Source: Planctomycetota bacterium (GTDB lineage Bacteria; Planctomycetota; UBA1135; UBA2386). From it: a DNA stretch of 64,000 nucleotides. The stretch is from NCBI GenBank assembly GCA_020638735.1, contig JACKHZ010000010.1, positions 310,001 to 374,000 on the forward strand. Direction: 5' to 3'. Positions 24,130-32,895 of the stretch are shown here, piece after piece. A model generated the notes under the pieces. That model was not told where the DNA came from. It worked only from the letters and a program-made list of their open reading frames with translations, and ran no database searches. Position 1 is the first letter of the stretch. Each line of letters opens with the position of its first letter. Made by a program: the position numbers and the translations under genes.

Positions 24130-25229
24130 TGGGCGGGATCATCGTCAAGGTGGCGGTCGGCTTGTTGTTGTTCGTCGGTGCGTTGGTCGGCGGGCTCGCC
24201 GCGACCGGCCGCCTCAACCACGAGGGCACGGCCAACATCCCGTTGCTCAACTCGCTGTTCCCCGAGCCGCCGGCCGCGCCCGAGGGTGAGGGCGGCGAAC
24301 ACGGCGCGGTGGACGCGACCATGCACGCGGCGCCGGGCGGCGAGACCGCGGCGGTCGGCATGCACGGCGAGGCCGGCGTCAGCGAGGCGAGCCTCGGCGG
24401 CGGCCAGGAACCGAAGAGGCCGAACCGCTCCAAGACCGGTCGTTCGCTGCACGAGCCCGAGAAGGCCGAGGGCGGCGGGCACGGCGGCGGCGCGGCGGAG
24501 GGCGGCCACGGCGGCGGCGAGGCGGAGCACGGCGGCGGCGAGGCCGACCACGGCAGCGACGCCGGCCACGAGGACGCCGGGCACGCCGACGGCGGTCACG
24601 CGGACGCCGGCCATGGCGGCGGCCACGGCGAACCGCAGTCGCCCGCCAAGGACTTCGACCACATGCAGGTCGTGCTGCAGAGCCAGGGCAAGACCGGCTA
24701 CTCGCCGGGCGCGTACTTCACCTTCGAGGGCATGCCGGCCGGTCTGACGCCGGAGCAGCTCAACGACGCGTGGCAGCGGGTGCAGGGCATCGTCGCCGAG
24801 ATGGACCGCCGCAAGGCCGCGCTCGACCAGCGCGAGAAGGAGCTGACGGACCTCGCCGACGACATCAACCGCCGGCAGAAGGACCTCGGCACCGAGCGGC
24901 TCGAGGTCGAGCAGATGCAGAACCAGCTCGACGCCAAGATCCGCGACTTCGAGAAGACCGTGAAGCTGGTGCGCAACGAGGAGATGCCGCTGCTGAAGCG
25001 CAACGCCGAGACGATCGCCAGCCTCGAGGTCGCCAAGGCGACCGAGCTGATCCAGCAGCAGTGGGCGACCGAACGCGGTCAGGACGAGGTGGTCAAGCTG
25101 CTCGAGTTCATGAAGCAGGACAAGATCACCGAGCTGCTGGGCGCGCTGCCGACGGCCATGGTCCAGGACATCCTCAAGCGCCGCATGCAGGTGCGCAAAG
25201 AGGCCAAGCCATCGGGCCGTGGTGGCTGA
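24129..25229 (+). CDS. MotE/YlxF-like flagellar protein with a histidine-glycine-rich linker
   Basis: 366 residues. A single transmembrane helix at about 5-25 (VKVAVGLLLFVGALVGGLAA), then a long low-complexity linker with nine His in residues 115-168 (GGH, GEADH and DAGH units), then a coiled coil (about 225-310; ALDQREKELTDLADDINRRQ) and a C-terminal segment KITELLGALPTAMVQDILKRRM like the MotE/YlxF family found between fliJ and fliK/fliL in many bacteria. The coiled coil and C-terminal domain would lie outside the cytoplasmic membrane or in the periplasm. Function is inferred: motor or stator assembly. The His-rich insert is unusual. Confidence 0.75.
   Translation: MGGIIVKVAVGLLLFVGALVGGLAATGRLNHEGTANIPLLNSLFPEPPAAPEGEGGEHGAVDATMHAAPGGETAAVGMHGEAGVSEASLGGGQEPKRPNRSKTGRSLHEPEKAEGGGHGGGAAEGGHGGGEAEHGGGEADHGSDAGHEDAGHADGGHADAGHGGGHGEPQSPAKDFDHMQVVLQSQGKTGYSPGAYFTFEGMPAGLTPEQLNDAWQRVQGIVAEMDRRKAALDQREKELTDLADDINRRQKDLGTERLEVEQMQNQLDAKIRDFEKTVKLVRNEEMPLLKRNAETIASLEVAKATELIQQQWATERGQDEVVKLLEFMKQDKITELLGALPTAMVQDILKRRMQVRKEAKPSGRGG
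24471..24632 (+). repeat. Imperfect repeats encoding the His/Gly-rich linker
   Basis: Degenerate repeats of codons for Gly-Gly-His, Ala-Glu/Asp-His and Ala-Gly-His units inside the MotE-like gene (residues 115-168). Nine histidines in about 54 residues, mixed with Asp/Glu: a possible metal-binding or pH-responsive flexible segment. The repeat units are of variable length (4-7 codons). Confidence 0.7.
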
Positions 25230-25241
25230 GCGGCGGATTCC

Positions 25242-25270
25242 TCAACACTGGCGGCGACGGGCGCCGATAT
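25242..25270 (+). promoter_or_regulatory. Candidate sigma-28-like promoter upstream of fliL
   Basis: TCAA at 25242 and GCCGATAT at 25263-25270, the latter identical to the sigma-D/sigma-28 -10 consensus of Bacillus. Spacing T to G is 21 nt, as at 17848 and 23647. The 76-bp gap carrying it is otherwise empty. It would drive fliL-fliM-fliN. Confidence 0.4.
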
Positions 25271-25305
25271 CGACGACGGCGAGGATCGGCTGACCGGAGA
25301 ACAAC

Positions 25306-25821
25306 GTGGCCGAAGACAAGAAGAAAGAAGACCAGAAGGGCGAGGAAGGCAAGAAGAAGAAGGGCTTGCCGGCCATCGTGCTCGTCGCCGTCGGCGCGAT
25401 CGTCGGCGGTGCCGGCGTCGTGTTCGCCGTGCCGCCGAAGGTGATCGAGAAGAAGGTCGAGGAGAAGCCGAAGGAGTTCCTCGACGTGACGCATCCGGAC
25501 GTCATCGAGGTCACGTTCAATCCGCGCACGCGCGCTGGCAAGGGCACTGCCCGCATCTCGTTCAAGTTCGTCTACACGGTGCGCGAGGACCTCGAGGAAG
25601 AGGCGTACGAGCAGATCAAGACCAACTGGGACCGGGCCAAGGACCACGTCATCGTGATCCTGAAGAGCCGCACCGTGGAGGAGCTGAACAGCGAGGTCGG
25701 TGTCAAGCTGCTCAAGCACGACCTGATCCAGGATCTCGACGCGACGATGTTCCCCGACGTCGGTCACGGCAAGCCGGCCGAGGTCAGCGATCTCTTCATC
25801 GTCGAGTGCATTACCCAGTGA
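25306..25821 (+). CDS. fliL: Flagellar basal body-associated protein FliL-like
   Basis: 171 residues from GTG 25306, preceded by a GGAG ribosome binding site 6 nt upstream. A very basic/acidic cytoplasmic start (DKKKEDQKGEEGKKKKG), one transmembrane helix (about 21-41), then a periplasmic alpha/beta domain of FliL type. FliL surrounds the stator and stabilises MotAB. Sequence similarity is modest, but length, topology and placement before fliM support the call. Confidence 0.85.
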   Translation: MAEDKKKEDQKGEEGKKKKGLPAIVLVAVGAIVGGAGVVFAVPPKVIEKKVEEKPKEFLDVTHPDVIEVTFNPRTRAGKGTARISFKFVYTVREDLEEEAYEQIKTNWDRAKDHVIVILKSRTVEELNSEVGVKLLKHDLIQDLDATMFPDVGHGKPAEVSDLFIVECITQ

Positions 25822-25853
25822 CACCCCGCTGATCCCCCAAATCGACGCCCCCC

Positions 25854-26849
25854 GTGAACGAGATCCTCAGCAACGAAGAGATCGACACCCTGCTGCAGAT
25901 GTTCCGCAGCGAGGGTGCCGCGATCGAGGAGTCGGTCTCGGCGCCGGAGCCGACGATGGTGCCGATGGAGGCGCCGGACGGGCGGGTCATCAGCCCGGTC
26001 GACCTGCTCAAGCCCAACCGCCTCGGCCGCGAGCAGCTGCGCGGCATCGAGCGCTACTTCGAGAGCGCCGGCAAGATGCTGTCGGCGACCATCAGCGACA
26101 AGCTGCGCCTCGACACCCGGTGCGACTGCGTCGCGGTCGAGCAGCAGCGCTTCTCGACCTGGCTCGAGCAGCTGCCCGGACCGGTCGCGATCTACGTGCT
26201 GCAGCTGGAGCCGTTCCGGCTGCCGGCGCTGCTGACGGTCAGCACCAGCCTGCTCTACGGCGCCGTCGACCGCATCCTCGGCGGCTCCGGCCGCGTGACC
26301 AAGGTGCCGAAGGACTTCACCGCCGCCGAGCACACCGTCGCGGAGGCGCTGGTCGCGCCGTGCCTCGACCGCATCTGCGAGGCGCTCGGCGAGGTCGTGC
26401 AGCTGAAGTGGGGCATCAGCAACCGCTTCTGCAACCCGTCGCTGGCGCAGATCCTGCCGTCTCAGGACGTCGTCGTGTCGGCCTACTTCCAGGCGGCGGG
26501 CGACTTCCTGATCGGCGACCTGCGGCTCGTCCTGCCGTTCGTCTCGCTCGAGCCGCTGCTGGACCGGTTCACCCGCGACTCGGTGTCGCAGCTCGAGCCC
26601 GGCGCGATGCAGCAGCGACTGGCCGACAACGTGCGCTCGATGAACGTCGACCTCTCGGTCAACCTGGGCGAGTCGCGCATCCGCCTGGCGCAGCTGCTGC
26701 AGCTGCAACCGGGCGACGTGATCCCGCTGGCGACGCGCTTCGGCCAACCGGCGGTCGTGCCGGTGATGGGGCGGCCCAAGTTCACGGCGCACCTCGGCAG
26801 GATCGGCAACAGGTTGGGCATCCGGGTTGCCGATGTCATGGGGCAGTGA
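25854..26849 (+). CDS. fliM: Flagellar motor switch protein FliM
   Basis: 331 residues from GTG 25854. The N-terminal NEILSNEEIDTLLQMF is the conserved CheY-P-binding peptide of FliM. Then follows the middle CheC-like domain (RFSTWLEQLPGPVAIYVLQLEPF; VDRILGG) and the C-terminal SpoA/FliN-like domain (LGESRIRLAQLLQLQPGDVIPL). Presence of the CheY-binding peptide implies chemotactic switching, although no che genes are in the window. Followed after 4 nt by fliN. Confidence 0.95.
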   Translation: MNEILSNEEIDTLLQMFRSEGAAIEESVSAPEPTMVPMEAPDGRVISPVDLLKPNRLGREQLRGIERYFESAGKMLSATISDKLRLDTRCDCVAVEQQRFSTWLEQLPGPVAIYVLQLEPFRLPALLTVSTSLLYGAVDRILGGSGRVTKVPKDFTAAEHTVAEALVAPCLDRICEALGEVVQLKWGISNRFCNPSLAQILPSQDVVVSAYFQAAGDFLIGDLRLVLPFVSLEPLLDRFTRDSVSQLEPGAMQQRLADNVRSMNVDLSVNLGESRIRLAQLLQLQPGDVIPLATRFGQPAVVPVMGRPKFTAHLGRIGNRLGIRVADVMGQ

Positions 26850-26853
26850 TCGC

Positions 26854-27249
26854 ATGAGCGACTTCGAAACCGACAACGGGGCGGACTGGGGTGCTTCCGA
26901 CGTGGCGAACGCGGGAGCCGAGCTGGCCGCTGCGGCGATCCAGCCGGTGTCCTTCGGCGCGTTGGGGCCCGGCGAGGCCAGCAGCGACAACCGCAACCTG
27001 GACCTGCTGCTCGACGTCGAGATCCCGATCTCGGTCGAGGTCGGCCGCGCGCAGATGAGCCTCGAAGAGGTGCTCAAGCTGGTGCCCGGCAGCGTCATCG
27101 CGCTCGACAAGAAGGCCGAGGAGCCGGTCGACCTGCGCGTCAACGGCAAGCTGGTCGCCCGCGGCGAGGTGGTGCTGGTCGACGACGTCTACGGCCTGCG
27201 CATCACCCAGATCGTCGACGCCGCCGGGCGGCTCGAGAGCCTGCGCTGA
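26854..27249 (+). CDS. fliN: Flagellar motor switch protein FliN
   Basis: 131 residues from ATG 26854. An acidic N-terminal tail, then a typical SpoA domain: LDLLLDVEIPISVEVGRAQMSLEEVLKLVPGSVIALDKKAEEPVDLRVNGKLVARGEVVLVDDVYGLRIT (only parts are diagnostic: LDVxxxxxVxLGxxxxxxxxLLxLxxGSVIxLD). C-ring component. Last gene of the flagellar cluster in this window: fliK, flgD/E, fliP/Q/R and flhA/B are not present. Confidence 0.95.
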   Translation: MSDFETDNGADWGASDVANAGAELAAAAIQPVSFGALGPGEASSDNRNLDLLLDVEIPISVEVGRAQMSLEEVLKLVPGSVIALDKKAEEPVDLRVNGKLVARGEVVLVDDVYGLRITQIVDAAGRLESLR

Positions 27250-27264
27250 GCGTGTGCGCCGCGC

Positions 27265-27270
27265 TACGCT
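27265..27270 (+). promoter_or_regulatory. Candidate -10 element upstream of the exporter gene
   Basis: TACGCT in GCTACGCT, ending 7 nt before GTG 27278. Initiation about 7 nt downstream would give a leaderless message starting at the GTG. Same pattern as at 8094, 41157 and 57854. Confidence 0.35.
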
Positions 27271-27277
27271 CGCGGCG

Positions 27278-28510
27278 GTGAGCAGGCAGAAGTTCGTCCT
27301 GGCGCTCGGTCGCGCGATGCACGCGCTGGGCAGCCCGTCGTACCGCGTCGAGGACGCGATGGTCGCCTGCAGCCGCGCGCTCGGCCTCGACGGCGCGTTC
27401 TTCGCCACGCCGACGGCGCTGTTCGCGGCGGTCGGCGAGCCGGGGGATGAGGCGAAGACGACGCTGATCCGGGTCGTGCCCGGCGACCACGACCTCGGGC
27501 GCCTGGCGCAGCTCTACGGCATCCGCGACCGGGTCGTGAAGGGCGCGCTGCCGCCCGAGCAGGGGTTGCTCGAGGTCGAGGCGGTGCTGGCGGCCGGCGG
27601 CCGCGAGTGGCCGGTGCGCGACCTCTGCGCGCAGGCGCTGGTCGGTGCCGGCGCCGCGGCGCTGCTCGGCGGCGGCGGGGCGGAGGTCGCGGTCGGGGCG
27701 ATCGCCGGCCTGCTGGCGGGCGCGATCGGCCTGCTGGCGCGGCGGCGGCCGAGCCTCGGCGACGTGCAGGCGGCGCTGACCTGCGCGCTGGTCGCGTTCG
27801 CGGTGCGCTGCGCCGGGGTCTTCTGGCTGCCGATCCACGTGCCGCTGACCACGGTCGCGGCGGTGATCGTGCTGCTGCCCGGCCTGTCGTTCACGACCGC
27901 GCTCGCCGAGCTGTCGATGCGCCACCTCGCCGCCGGCAGCGCGCGGCTGATGGGCACGCTGGCGGTGTTCGTGACGATGGCGATCGGCGTCGGGCTCGGC
28001 GACACGCTGGCGGTGAAGTGCTTCGGCGCGGGGGCGCCGCTGGCGGCGCCGGCGCCGCTCGGCGACGGCTGGCTGGTGCTGGCGCTGCTCGCCAACTGGC
28101 TGGCGTTCGCCGTGCTGCTGCGGGCGACGCCGCGGCAGGCGCCTTGGGTGCTGTTCGCGGTGCTGGCCGGTTACGGCGGCGCGCGCCTCGGCGCGGCGTG
28201 GCTCGGCGGCGAACTCGGCGTCGTGCTCGGCGCGATGGCGGTGTCGGCGCTCGGCAACCTGCACGCCCGTTGGTTGCGGCAGCCGGCGGCGATCGTTCGC
28301 ACGCCCGGCCTGTTGTTGCTGGTGCCGGGCAGTCTCGGGCTCAGCGGCCTGACCACGGCGCTCTCGGGCGACTTCGCGGCCAGCGCGCCGTTCGCGTTCC
28401 GCATGTTGTTGATCGGTGGTGCGATCGTCGCCGGGCTGCTCTTCGCCGGTGTGGTGTTGCCGCCGCCGTTGGACGTCGAGCCGGATTCGCGGCGTCCGGT
28501 GCGGCCCTGA
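27278..28510 (+). CDS. Threonine/serine exporter-like membrane protein (ThrE family, both halves fused)
   Basis: 410 residues from GTG 27278. The soluble N-terminal part (FVLALGRAMHALGSPSYRVEDAM...LGLDGAFFATPTALFAA) matches the DUF1212/ThrE N-domain with its G-x-x-x-x-R-V-E signature. It is followed by about ten membrane helices, including LPGLSFTTALAEL and a second half with VPGSLGLSGL typical of ThrE domain 2. In other bacteria the two halves are split (YjjP/YjjB). Predicted inner-membrane exporter of small amino acids; substrate unproven. Unrelated to the flagellar operon it follows and seems to have its own promoter. Confidence 0.85.
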   Translation: MSRQKFVLALGRAMHALGSPSYRVEDAMVACSRALGLDGAFFATPTALFAAVGEPGDEAKTTLIRVVPGDHDLGRLAQLYGIRDRVVKGALPPEQGLLEVEAVLAAGGREWPVRDLCAQALVGAGAAALLGGGGAEVAVGAIAGLLAGAIGLLARRRPSLGDVQAALTCALVAFAVRCAGVFWLPIHVPLTTVAAVIVLLPGLSFTTALAELSMRHLAAGSARLMGTLAVFVTMAIGVGLGDTLAVKCFGAGAPLAAPAPLGDGWLVLALLANWLAFAVLLRATPRQAPWVLFAVLAGYGGARLGAAWLGGELGVVLGAMAVSALGNLHARWLRQPAAIVRTPGLLLLVPGSLGLSGLTTALSGDFAASAPFAFRMLLIGGAIVAGLLFAGVVLPPPLDVEPDSRRPVRP

Positions 28511-28579
28511 ACGACGCTTGCGGCAACTCCGTGCAAGCGCGCAATCGGCAATAGGGGTGCGATGTGCGTAGGTCCCGCC

Positions 28580-28585
28580 TATGCT
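28580..28585 (+). promoter_or_regulatory. Candidate -10 element upstream of metH
   Basis: TATGCT in CCTATGCT, 14 nt before ATG 28600, giving a short leader of about 8 nt. The 89-bp gap has no room for a cobalamin or SAM riboswitch downstream of this site. Confidence 0.35.
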
Positions 28586-28599
28586 CCTTCGCCGCATCG

Positions 28600-31500
28600 A
28601 TGACTGCCCGCTTCGACCCCAAAGACCGCCTCGACCAGTTCCCCATCCTTCAGGCGCTGCGTGACCGCGTGCTCGTCTTCGACGGCGGCATGGGCACGCA
28701 GCTGCAGGCGGCGGACCTGACGTTGGACGACTTCCGCGGCCTCGAGGGCTGCAACGAACTGCTCGTCGAGACCCGCCCCGACGTCGTCGAGGCGATCCAC
28801 GAACGCTACTTCGCGGCCGGCGCCGACGTGGTCGAGACCAACTCGTTCGGCGGCCTGCCCTACGTGCTCGACGAGTTCGGCATCGGCGCGCGCGCGCTCG
28901 AGCTCAACGAGATGGCGGCGGCGACGGCGCGTCGCGTCGCCGATCGGCTCAGCACGCCGCAGCGGCGGCGCTTCGTCGCCGGCTCGGTCGGCCCCGGCAC
29001 CAAGCTCGTCACCCTCGGGCACGTCGGCGTCGAGACGATGTACGAGGGCTACAAGGTCTACTGCAAGGGCCTGATCCAGGGCGGCGTCGACTGCCTCAAC
29101 ATCGAGACGTGCCAGGACATCCTGCAGGTCAAGATCGCGATCAACGCGGCGCGCGACGCGATGGCGGAGCTGGGCCGCGAGGTGCCGATCTTCTGCACCG
29201 TCACGATCGAGACGACCGGCACGATGCTGGTCGGCAGCGACATCGCCGCGGCGGTGACGACGCTCGAGGCGATGCCGGTGGACGTCATCGGCCTCAACTG
29301 CGCGACCGGCCCGGACCTGATGCAGGAGTCGGTGCGGCACCTCGGCAAGACGACCACGCGGTCGATCATGGTGATGCCCAACGCCGGCCTGCCGCGCAAC
29401 GTCGGCGGCGTCGCCACCTACGACCTGACGCCCGAGGAGATCGGTCGCTTCCAGCGCCGCTTCGTCGAGGAGTTCGGCATCGCGGTGGTCGGCGGCTGCT
29501 GCGGCACCACGCCGGCGCACGTCGAGGCGATGGCCAAGGCAGTGCAGGGACTCGTGCCGCGCCCGCGGCCGACCGACTACGAGCCGGCGCTCGCGTCGTT
29601 GTTCCACTCGGTGCCGCTGACCCAGGACACCGGCCCTTTGATCGTCGGCGAGCGGACCAATGCCAACGGCAGCAAGAAGTTCCGCGAGCTGATGCTGGCG
29701 GGCGACGTCGAGGGCATGTTGCACATGGCCAAGGAGCAGGTGCACGAGGGCTCGCACGTGCTCGACGTCTGCACCGCCTACGTCGGCCGCGACGAGGCCG
29801 GCGACATGCTGCAGCTGCTGCAGCCGATGGTGCAGCAGGTGCTGGCGCCGATCATGGTCGACTCGACGCAGATCGACGTCGTCGAGAAGGCGCTGCGCGT
29901 GATCCCGGGCCGCGCCATCATCAACTCGATCAACCTCGAGGACGGCGAGGGCAAGGCCGACGAGCTGTGCAAGCTGGCGCGGCGCTACGGCGCGATGTTC
30001 GTCGCGCTGACCATCGACGAGGACGGCATGGCGAAGACCGCCGAGCGCAAGCTCGAGGTCGCGAAGCGCCTCTACGGCATCGTCGTCGACCGCCACGGCC
30101 TGAAGCCGGGCGACCTGATCTTCGACCCGCTGACGTTCACCATCGGCTCCGGCGACGAGGCTTCCCGCGACGCCGGCATGCAGACGCTGAAGGGCATCGA
30201 GCTGATCAAGCAGCACCTGCCCGGCGTGCGCACGATCCTCGGCCTCAGCAACATCAGCTTCGGCCTCGATCCCTACCCGCGGCAGATCCTCAACTCGGTC
30301 TACCTCGCCGAGGCGATCCGACACGGTCTCGACTCGGCGATCGTGCACGCGTCCAAGATCATCCCGACGCACAAGCTCGACGACGACGACAAGCAGGTCA
30401 CGCTCGACCTGATCTACGACCGCCGCCGCGACGGCTACGACCCGCTGTTCGAGTTCATCGGTCGCTTCGCCGGCAAGAAGCGCGTCGACCTCGGCGGCGC
30501 CGCCGACGAGAACACGCTGCCGGTCGAGGAGCGCCTGAAGAAGCGCATCGTCGACGGCAACAAGAACGGCATCCAGAAGCACCTCGACGAGGCGATGCAG
30601 CGGCATCCGCCGCTCGAGATCATCAACGACATCCTGCTCGACGGCATGAAGGTCGTCGGCGAGCTGTTCGGCAGCGGCGAGATGCAGCTGCCGTTCGTGC
30701 TGCAGAGCGCCGAGTGCATGAAGGCCGCGGTCGCCTACCTCGAGCCGTTCATGGAGAAGGTCGACGGCGAGCAGAAGGGCACGATGGTGCTCGCCACCGT
30801 GCGCGGCGACGTGCACGACATCGGCAAGAACCTGGTCGACATCGTCGTCAGCAACAACGGCTATCGCGTCGTCAACCTCGGCATCAAGGTGCCGGTCGAG
30901 CAGATCCTCGAGGCGGCGAAGGAGCACAAGGCCGACGCGATCGGCATGAGCGGCCTGCTCGTCAAGTCGACCGTCGTGATGAAGGAGAACCTCGAGCTGA
31001 TGAGTCAGCGCGGGCTGACTACGCCGGTGGTCTGCGGCGGCGCCGCGCTCAACCGCGCCTACGTCGAGCAGGACCTGCGCGCCGCCTACAAGTCGGGCGT
31101 CGTCTACTACGGCCAGGACGCGTTCTCCGGCCTGCACATCATGGACGAGCTGACCGGCCGCGCGAAGGCCAAGCCGGTCACCCGGTCGCCGGTCGGCGAG
31201 GGCGCCGGCGACGCGCGCCGCATCGTCAGTCACCGCCGCATGACGCGCGCCGAGAAGGAGGAGCTGCTGGCGCACGCCTTCACCGAGTACGCCGACAGCG
31301 GCGTCGAGCCGTCGCCGACGGTGCCGACGCCGCCGTTCTGGGGCGCGTCCGTCGTCACGCCCGAGGAACTCGACCTCGGCACGGTGATGCAGTACGTCAA
31401 CAAGAAGGCGCTGTTCCGCCTGCAGTGGCAGTACAAGCAGGGCAAGCGCTCGGCCGCGGACTACGAGAAGTTCGTGCGGCAGACCGTCGAGCCGCGCTTC

Positions 31501-32133
31501 CGCGAGCTGGTCAAGCAGGTGCGCGCGCAGAAGACCCTCGAGCCGCGCGTCGTCTACGGCTGGTGGCCGTGCTACAGCGATCGCAACGCGCTGGTCGTGC
31601 TCGACCCGCAGGACCGCGCGACCGAGCTGACGCGCTTCGAGTTCCCGCGCCAGCCCGGCGGCCGGCGGCTGTGCCTCACCGACTTCTTCCGCAAGAAGGA
31701 CTCCGGCGCGCTCGACGTCGTCGGCTTCTCGCTGGTGACGATGGGCGCGGTCGCCACGCGCGAGAGCGAGCGGCTGTTCCGCGAGAACCGCTACGACGAG
31801 TACCTGCACTTCCACGGCCTGTCGGTCGAGGGCGCCGAAGCGCTGGCCGAGTACTGGCACAAGCGCATGCGCCAGCAGCTGGGCATCGCCGCCGACGATG
31901 CGCCCGACATCGACGACCTGTTCAAGCAGAAGTACCAGGGCAGCCGCTACTCGTTCGGCTACCCGGCCTGCCCCAACATCGAGGACCAGCAGCGCCTGCT
32001 GCCGCTGCTCGAGGCGTCGCGCATCGGCGTGTCGCTGAGCGAGGAGTTCCAGCTCGTGCCGGAGCAGAGCACCTCGGCGATCATCTGCCACCACCCGGCG
32101 GCGAAGTACTTCAACGTCACGGTGACGGCGTGA
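28600..32133 (+). CDS. metH: Cobalamin-dependent methionine synthase MetH
   Basis: 1177 residues from ATG 28600, carrying all four modules: homocysteine domain with FDGGMGTQLQ and zinc cysteines in GLNCATGP and VGGCCGTTPAHV; methyltetrahydrofolate domain (VGERTNANGSKKF, LLDVCTAYVGRDE-like); cobalamin domain with DVHDIGKN, whose His739 is the lower axial ligand; and the AdoMet activation domain (YQGSRYSFGYPACPN...QSTSAIICHHPAAKYF). It transfers a methyl group from 5-methyl-THF to homocysteine in the cytoplasm. Its end overlaps the convergent neighbouring gene by 17 bp. It does not sit in a methionine operon. Confidence 0.98.
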   Translation: MTARFDPKDRLDQFPILQALRDRVLVFDGGMGTQLQAADLTLDDFRGLEGCNELLVETRPDVVEAIHERYFAAGADVVETNSFGGLPYVLDEFGIGARALELNEMAAATARRVADRLSTPQRRRFVAGSVGPGTKLVTLGHVGVETMYEGYKVYCKGLIQGGVDCLNIETCQDILQVKIAINAARDAMAELGREVPIFCTVTIETTGTMLVGSDIAAAVTTLEAMPVDVIGLNCATGPDLMQESVRHLGKTTTRSIMVMPNAGLPRNVGGVATYDLTPEEIGRFQRRFVEEFGIAVVGGCCGTTPAHVEAMAKAVQGLVPRPRPTDYEPALASLFHSVPLTQDTGPLIVGERTNANGSKKFRELMLAGDVEGMLHMAKEQVHEGSHVLDVCTAYVGRDEAGDMLQLLQPMVQQVLAPIMVDSTQIDVVEKALRVIPGRAIINSINLEDGEGKADELCKLARRYGAMFVALTIDEDGMAKTAERKLEVAKRLYGIVVDRHGLKPGDLIFDPLTFTIGSGDEASRDAGMQTLKGIELIKQHLPGVRTILGLSNISFGLDPYPRQILNSVYLAEAIRHGLDSAIVHASKIIPTHKLDDDDKQVTLDLIYDRRRDGYDPLFEFIGRFAGKKRVDLGGAADENTLPVEERLKKRIVDGNKNGIQKHLDEAMQRHPPLEIINDILLDGMKVVGELFGSGEMQLPFVLQSAECMKAAVAYLEPFMEKVDGEQKGTMVLATVRGDVHDIGKNLVDIVVSNNGYRVVNLGIKVPVEQILEAAKEHKADAIGMSGLLVKSTVVMKENLELMSQRGLTTPVVCGGAALNRAYVEQDLRAAYKSGVVYYGQDAFSGLHIMDELTGRAKAKPVTRSPVGEGAGDARRIVSHRRMTRAEKEELLAHAFTEYADSGVEPSPTVPTPPFWGASVVTPEELDLGTVMQYVNKKALFRLQWQYKQGKRSAADYEKFVRQTVEPRFRELVKQVRAQKTLEPRVVYGWWPCYSDRNALVVLDPQDRATELTRFEFPRQPGGRRLCLTDFFRKKDSGALDVVGFSLVTMGAVATRESERLFRENRYDEYLHFHGLSVEGAEALAEYWHKRMRQQLGIAADDAPDIDDLFKQKYQGSRYSFGYPACPNIEDQQRLLPLLEASRIGVSLSEEFQLVPEQSTSAIICHHPAAKYFNVTVTA

Positions 32134-32854
32134 CGTCCTCGCCGGCCGCGGCCGACGAGGGGTCGCGCTGCAGCTCGGGGTAGTGTTCGGTCGCGCAGTG
32201 ATCGCAGATGCCGTGTGAGAAGCGCAGCTGCTTCTCGCGGTCGAGGAAGCGCTCGATCGTGCTCCACTCGCCCTCGACGCGCACCCGCTTGCAGTGCGCG
32301 CACATGGTCAGCAACGCGCGCAGCGACTCGATCTCCTGGTTCGCCTCGCGGAGCCGGCGACCGTACCAGTCGGTGGCGACGGAATAGGCGACGCAGGTCG
32401 CGGCGATGATCACGTAGGCGATCGCCAGCCGCAGTCGGAAGTCGGCGCTGGCGGTCCGTGTCGTCACCATCGACGCGTCGGTGAAGCCGATCGCCAGGAT
32501 CGCGAACATCGCGGCCGTGACGATCGTGCCGACGCGTGTGCCGAGGATCAGCAGCGCGAGCGGGGGCGCGCACACCAGCCACGCCGCGCCGACGCCGTCG
32601 GCGTAGCCGGTGAACACCAGCGCGCCGAGGAACACGACGAGGAACGCCGTGATGACCCGCGGCGGCCGCCACTCCGCGGTGGCGCGGCGCGCGCGCCAGG
32701 CCGTGGCGAGCGACAGCGCGAGCCCGATCAGGCAGCCGGCGGCGACCCACGCGACCCCGCGCGACCACGCCTGCCAGGCGATCGCGGCGTAGACGGGCGG
32801 CGTCACGAGGCTGACGACGAACGTCGTGCGGATGCGGGTCTGCTGCAGGCGCAT
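32117..32854 (-). CDS. Multi-pass membrane protein with a C-terminal Cys4 motif
   Basis: 245 residues. Five to six predicted transmembrane helices up to about residue 162, a short helical linker (WYGRRLREANQEIESLRALL), then CAHCKRVR...W..IERFL...FSHGICDHCATEHYPEL with Cys185, Cys188, Cys217 and Cys220. The tail is the same cysteine module found after PAS or receiver domains in many signalling proteins (C-x2-C-K-x-I/V-R ... FSHGICPxC) and probably binds a metal. The membrane part resembles MASE-type sensory domains. No output kinase or cyclase is attached. Convergent with and overlapping metH by 17 bp. Confidence 0.78.
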   Translation of the reverse strand: MRLQQTRIRTTFVVSLVTPPVYAAIAWQAWSRGVAWVAAGCLIGLALSLATAWRARRATAEWRPPRVITAFLVVFLGALVFTGYADGVGAAWLVCAPPLALLILGTRVGTIVTAAMFAILAIGFTDASMVTTRTASADFRLRLAIAYVIIAATCVAYSVATDWYGRRLREANQEIESLRALLTMCAHCKRVRVEGEWSTIERFLDREKQLRFSHGICDHCATEHYPELQRDPSSAAAGEDVTPSP

Positions 32855-32895
32855 GTGCTCGGTCGGCGTGCTCCAGGTGCCGACGGTCCGTCAGC

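Noticed and set aside
28511..28599. Possible SAM or cobalamin riboswitch before metH
   Set aside because: The gap is 89 bp and the likely -10 is 14 nt before the ATG; there is no room for a riboswitch aptamer and no B12-box was seen.
28579..32094. Long open frame on minus opposite metH
   Set aside because: A nearly 1,200-codon frame with repetitive His/Arg/Leu/Asp composition is the expected antisense shadow of a high-GC gene; metH on plus has all family motifs.
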